A DNA stretch of 5,794 bases, taken from Desulfovibrio sp. GTDB lineage: Bacteria > Desulfobacterota > Desulfovibrionia > Desulfovibrionales > Desulfovibrionaceae. Location: the NCBI GenBank assembly GCA_028708195.1, contig JAQVZK010000159.1, positions 1 to 5,794 of the forward strand. Reading direction: 5' to 3'. The position numbers were made by a program, and so were the translations under genes. Shown in pieces: positions 4,889-5,794 of this stretch. Every line of letters starts with the position of its first letter. Within the stretch, counting starts at the first letter, position 1. The notes beneath the pieces are model-generated. The model saw nothing but the letters and a program-made list of their open reading frames with translations. It had not been told where the DNA came from and did no database searches.

Positions 4889-5794
4889 ATGAACCTCCCC
4901 TTTCTTCCTGCCATTGTAACTTTTGCAAAAAAAAACACACTCGTACTGGTGGCGGTTGTTCTTGTCATTATTGTGACTGTTATGGGGGTGAGCGGTTGGC
5001 GCTATTTTCAGTACCGCCAGTCAAGCCAGTATGCCTATGAAACCTTGCGTGACGCTTTAAAAACAGCCGACACTGAAAATATTGCCGAACTCGTGGATTT
5101 CAATACGTTTTCCACAATTTTGGCCCAAAGTATGGCGCAGAGTTACCCCTTCCTCAAAGCGGGGCCAGACCAGGAGCGTCAACTTCGCGATATGGTACAG
5201 ATTTCTTTGCTCAAGCAGATCCGTACCAAGCAGGAACCCCTCAAGGATGAAATTGATCTGAAAACAAGGTTAAGAACCCCGCTGTATGCGTTGCCGCAAG
5301 ATTTTATCGCTCAGATTGTCAACACCATGAGCTTGCAAACATCGAGCGAGGGCACCGCCCTTTTGTCTGCCAAGGTACGCCATCCACTTCTTGATAAAAA
5401 TTTTCAGCTTATTTTTCGTATGGATATGACGCCTGAAGGGTGGCGCGTTCGTAGTTTGGTAAACGGGCCTGAACTTGTGCGTCAGTTCCGCGAGGCTCAG
5501 GTGGAGCGCATGAATGCGCAGCGCCAAACGATATTGGATAAAAACACACAGACAGAACGCCGTATGAAAGAGATTTTTCCTCTTCAGTCCTGCTCTGCCA
5601 GTGCGGGTCTCATTTCAGACGGTCACACGCTGCTTTTGGTGACGCGCGTTCTGGCTCGTAATATTGGTACCGTCAGTGTGAATAATATGAACGTGTCTGC
5701 CCAGTTGAGCACCGCTTCAGGTTCTGTTTTACTGGACAGATATCTTAATGCGGTGCAGCCCACCCTCCCCGGTGAAGACTTTGATCACAGGTGG
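4889..5794 (+). CDS. Membrane-anchored protein with DUF2939-like N-terminal region (partial)
   Basis: A frame without stop runs for 302 codons from the ATG at 4889 to the window end, so the C-terminus is missing. Upstream in-frame stops (TAA at 4826, TGA at 4853) leave this ATG as the first possible start. It lacks a good ribosome binding site, so translation may be coupled to the methyltransferase gene ending 22 bases earlier. One strong hydrophobic segment (about 17-36, rich in Val, Leu and Ile) with Lys before it suggests an N-terminal anchor or uncleaved signal, with the bulk outside the cytoplasm. Residues 49-71 (Y-A-Y-E-T-L-R-D-A-L-K, then L-V-D-F) resemble the DUF2939 pattern of an A-L-K repeat-like helix followed by V-D-F; this is from memory and tentative. 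A polar helical stretch, R-E-A-Q-V-E-R-M-N-A-Q-R, lies near 200-211, and a further beta-rich part follows from about residue 233. Function unknown. Confidence 0.75.
   Translation, partial: MNLPFLPAIVTFAKKNTLVLVAVVLVIIVTVMGVSGWRYFQYRQSSQYAYETLRDALKTADTENIAELVDFNTFSTILAQSMAQSYPFLKAGPDQERQLRDMVQISLLKQIRTKQEPLKDEIDLKTRLRTPLYALPQDFIAQIVNTMSLQTSSEGTALLSAKVRHPLLDKNFQLIFRMDMTPEGWRVRSLVNGPELVRQFREAQVERMNAQRQTILDKNTQTERRMKEIFPLQSCSASAGLISDGHTLLLVTRVLARNIGTVSVNNMNVSAQLSTASGSVLLDRYLNAVQPTLPGEDFDHRW

Noticed and set aside
4635..4940. Minus-strand 101-codon frame across the end of the methyltransferase gene
   Set aside because: It is antisense to the methyltransferase and the next gene's start, with no supporting motif.

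Overview
The window reads as ordinary chromosomal DNA of a delta-proteobacterial sulfate reducer, most likely Desulfovibrionaceae. This taxonomic guess rests mainly on remembered similarity of the EttA protein and on the gene style, not on a search. Base composition is moderate. All clearly coding genes look intact except the two cut by the window edges. I see no rRNA, tRNA, CRISPR array, insertion sequence or phage gene.

Layout: on the minus strand, ettA (ABC-F translation factor, start at 2054) is followed after 56 bases by the start of a secreted protein that leaves the window at base 1 and resembles the N-terminus of MuiA/DUF4139 proteins. A G6/C6 hairpin fills most of the gap between them. 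The region 2055-2281 is a divergent promoter region. On the plus strand there follow a PanS-like bile acid:sodium symporter-family transporter (2282-3283), a non-coding stretch (3284-3546) that opens with a 10-base-period tandem array, ridA (3547-3927) with a strong terminator, a SAM-dependent methyltransferase (4126-4866), and a membrane-anchored protein with a DUF2939-like N-terminal part (4889 to the window end, no stop reached). The last gene is not bounded by a stop in the window but is open for 302 codons.

The genes do not form one obvious pathway. ettA (translation throttling) and ridA (removal of reactive enamine/imine intermediates) are housekeeping genes. The transporter may carry a small organic anion such as 2-oxopantoate. 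The methyltransferase and the anchored protein are 22 bases apart and probably co-transcribed, with unknown roles. The ridA terminator and a second hairpin-plus-T-run insulate ridA from this pair.

I did not find a convincing new biological system. The most unusual sequence-level signal is the 10-base tandem array at 3271-3350, which runs out of the 3' end of the transporter gene in exact helical register. Secondary points of interest are the hairpins and inverted repeats at candidate control positions of ettA, ridA and the methyltransferase gene.
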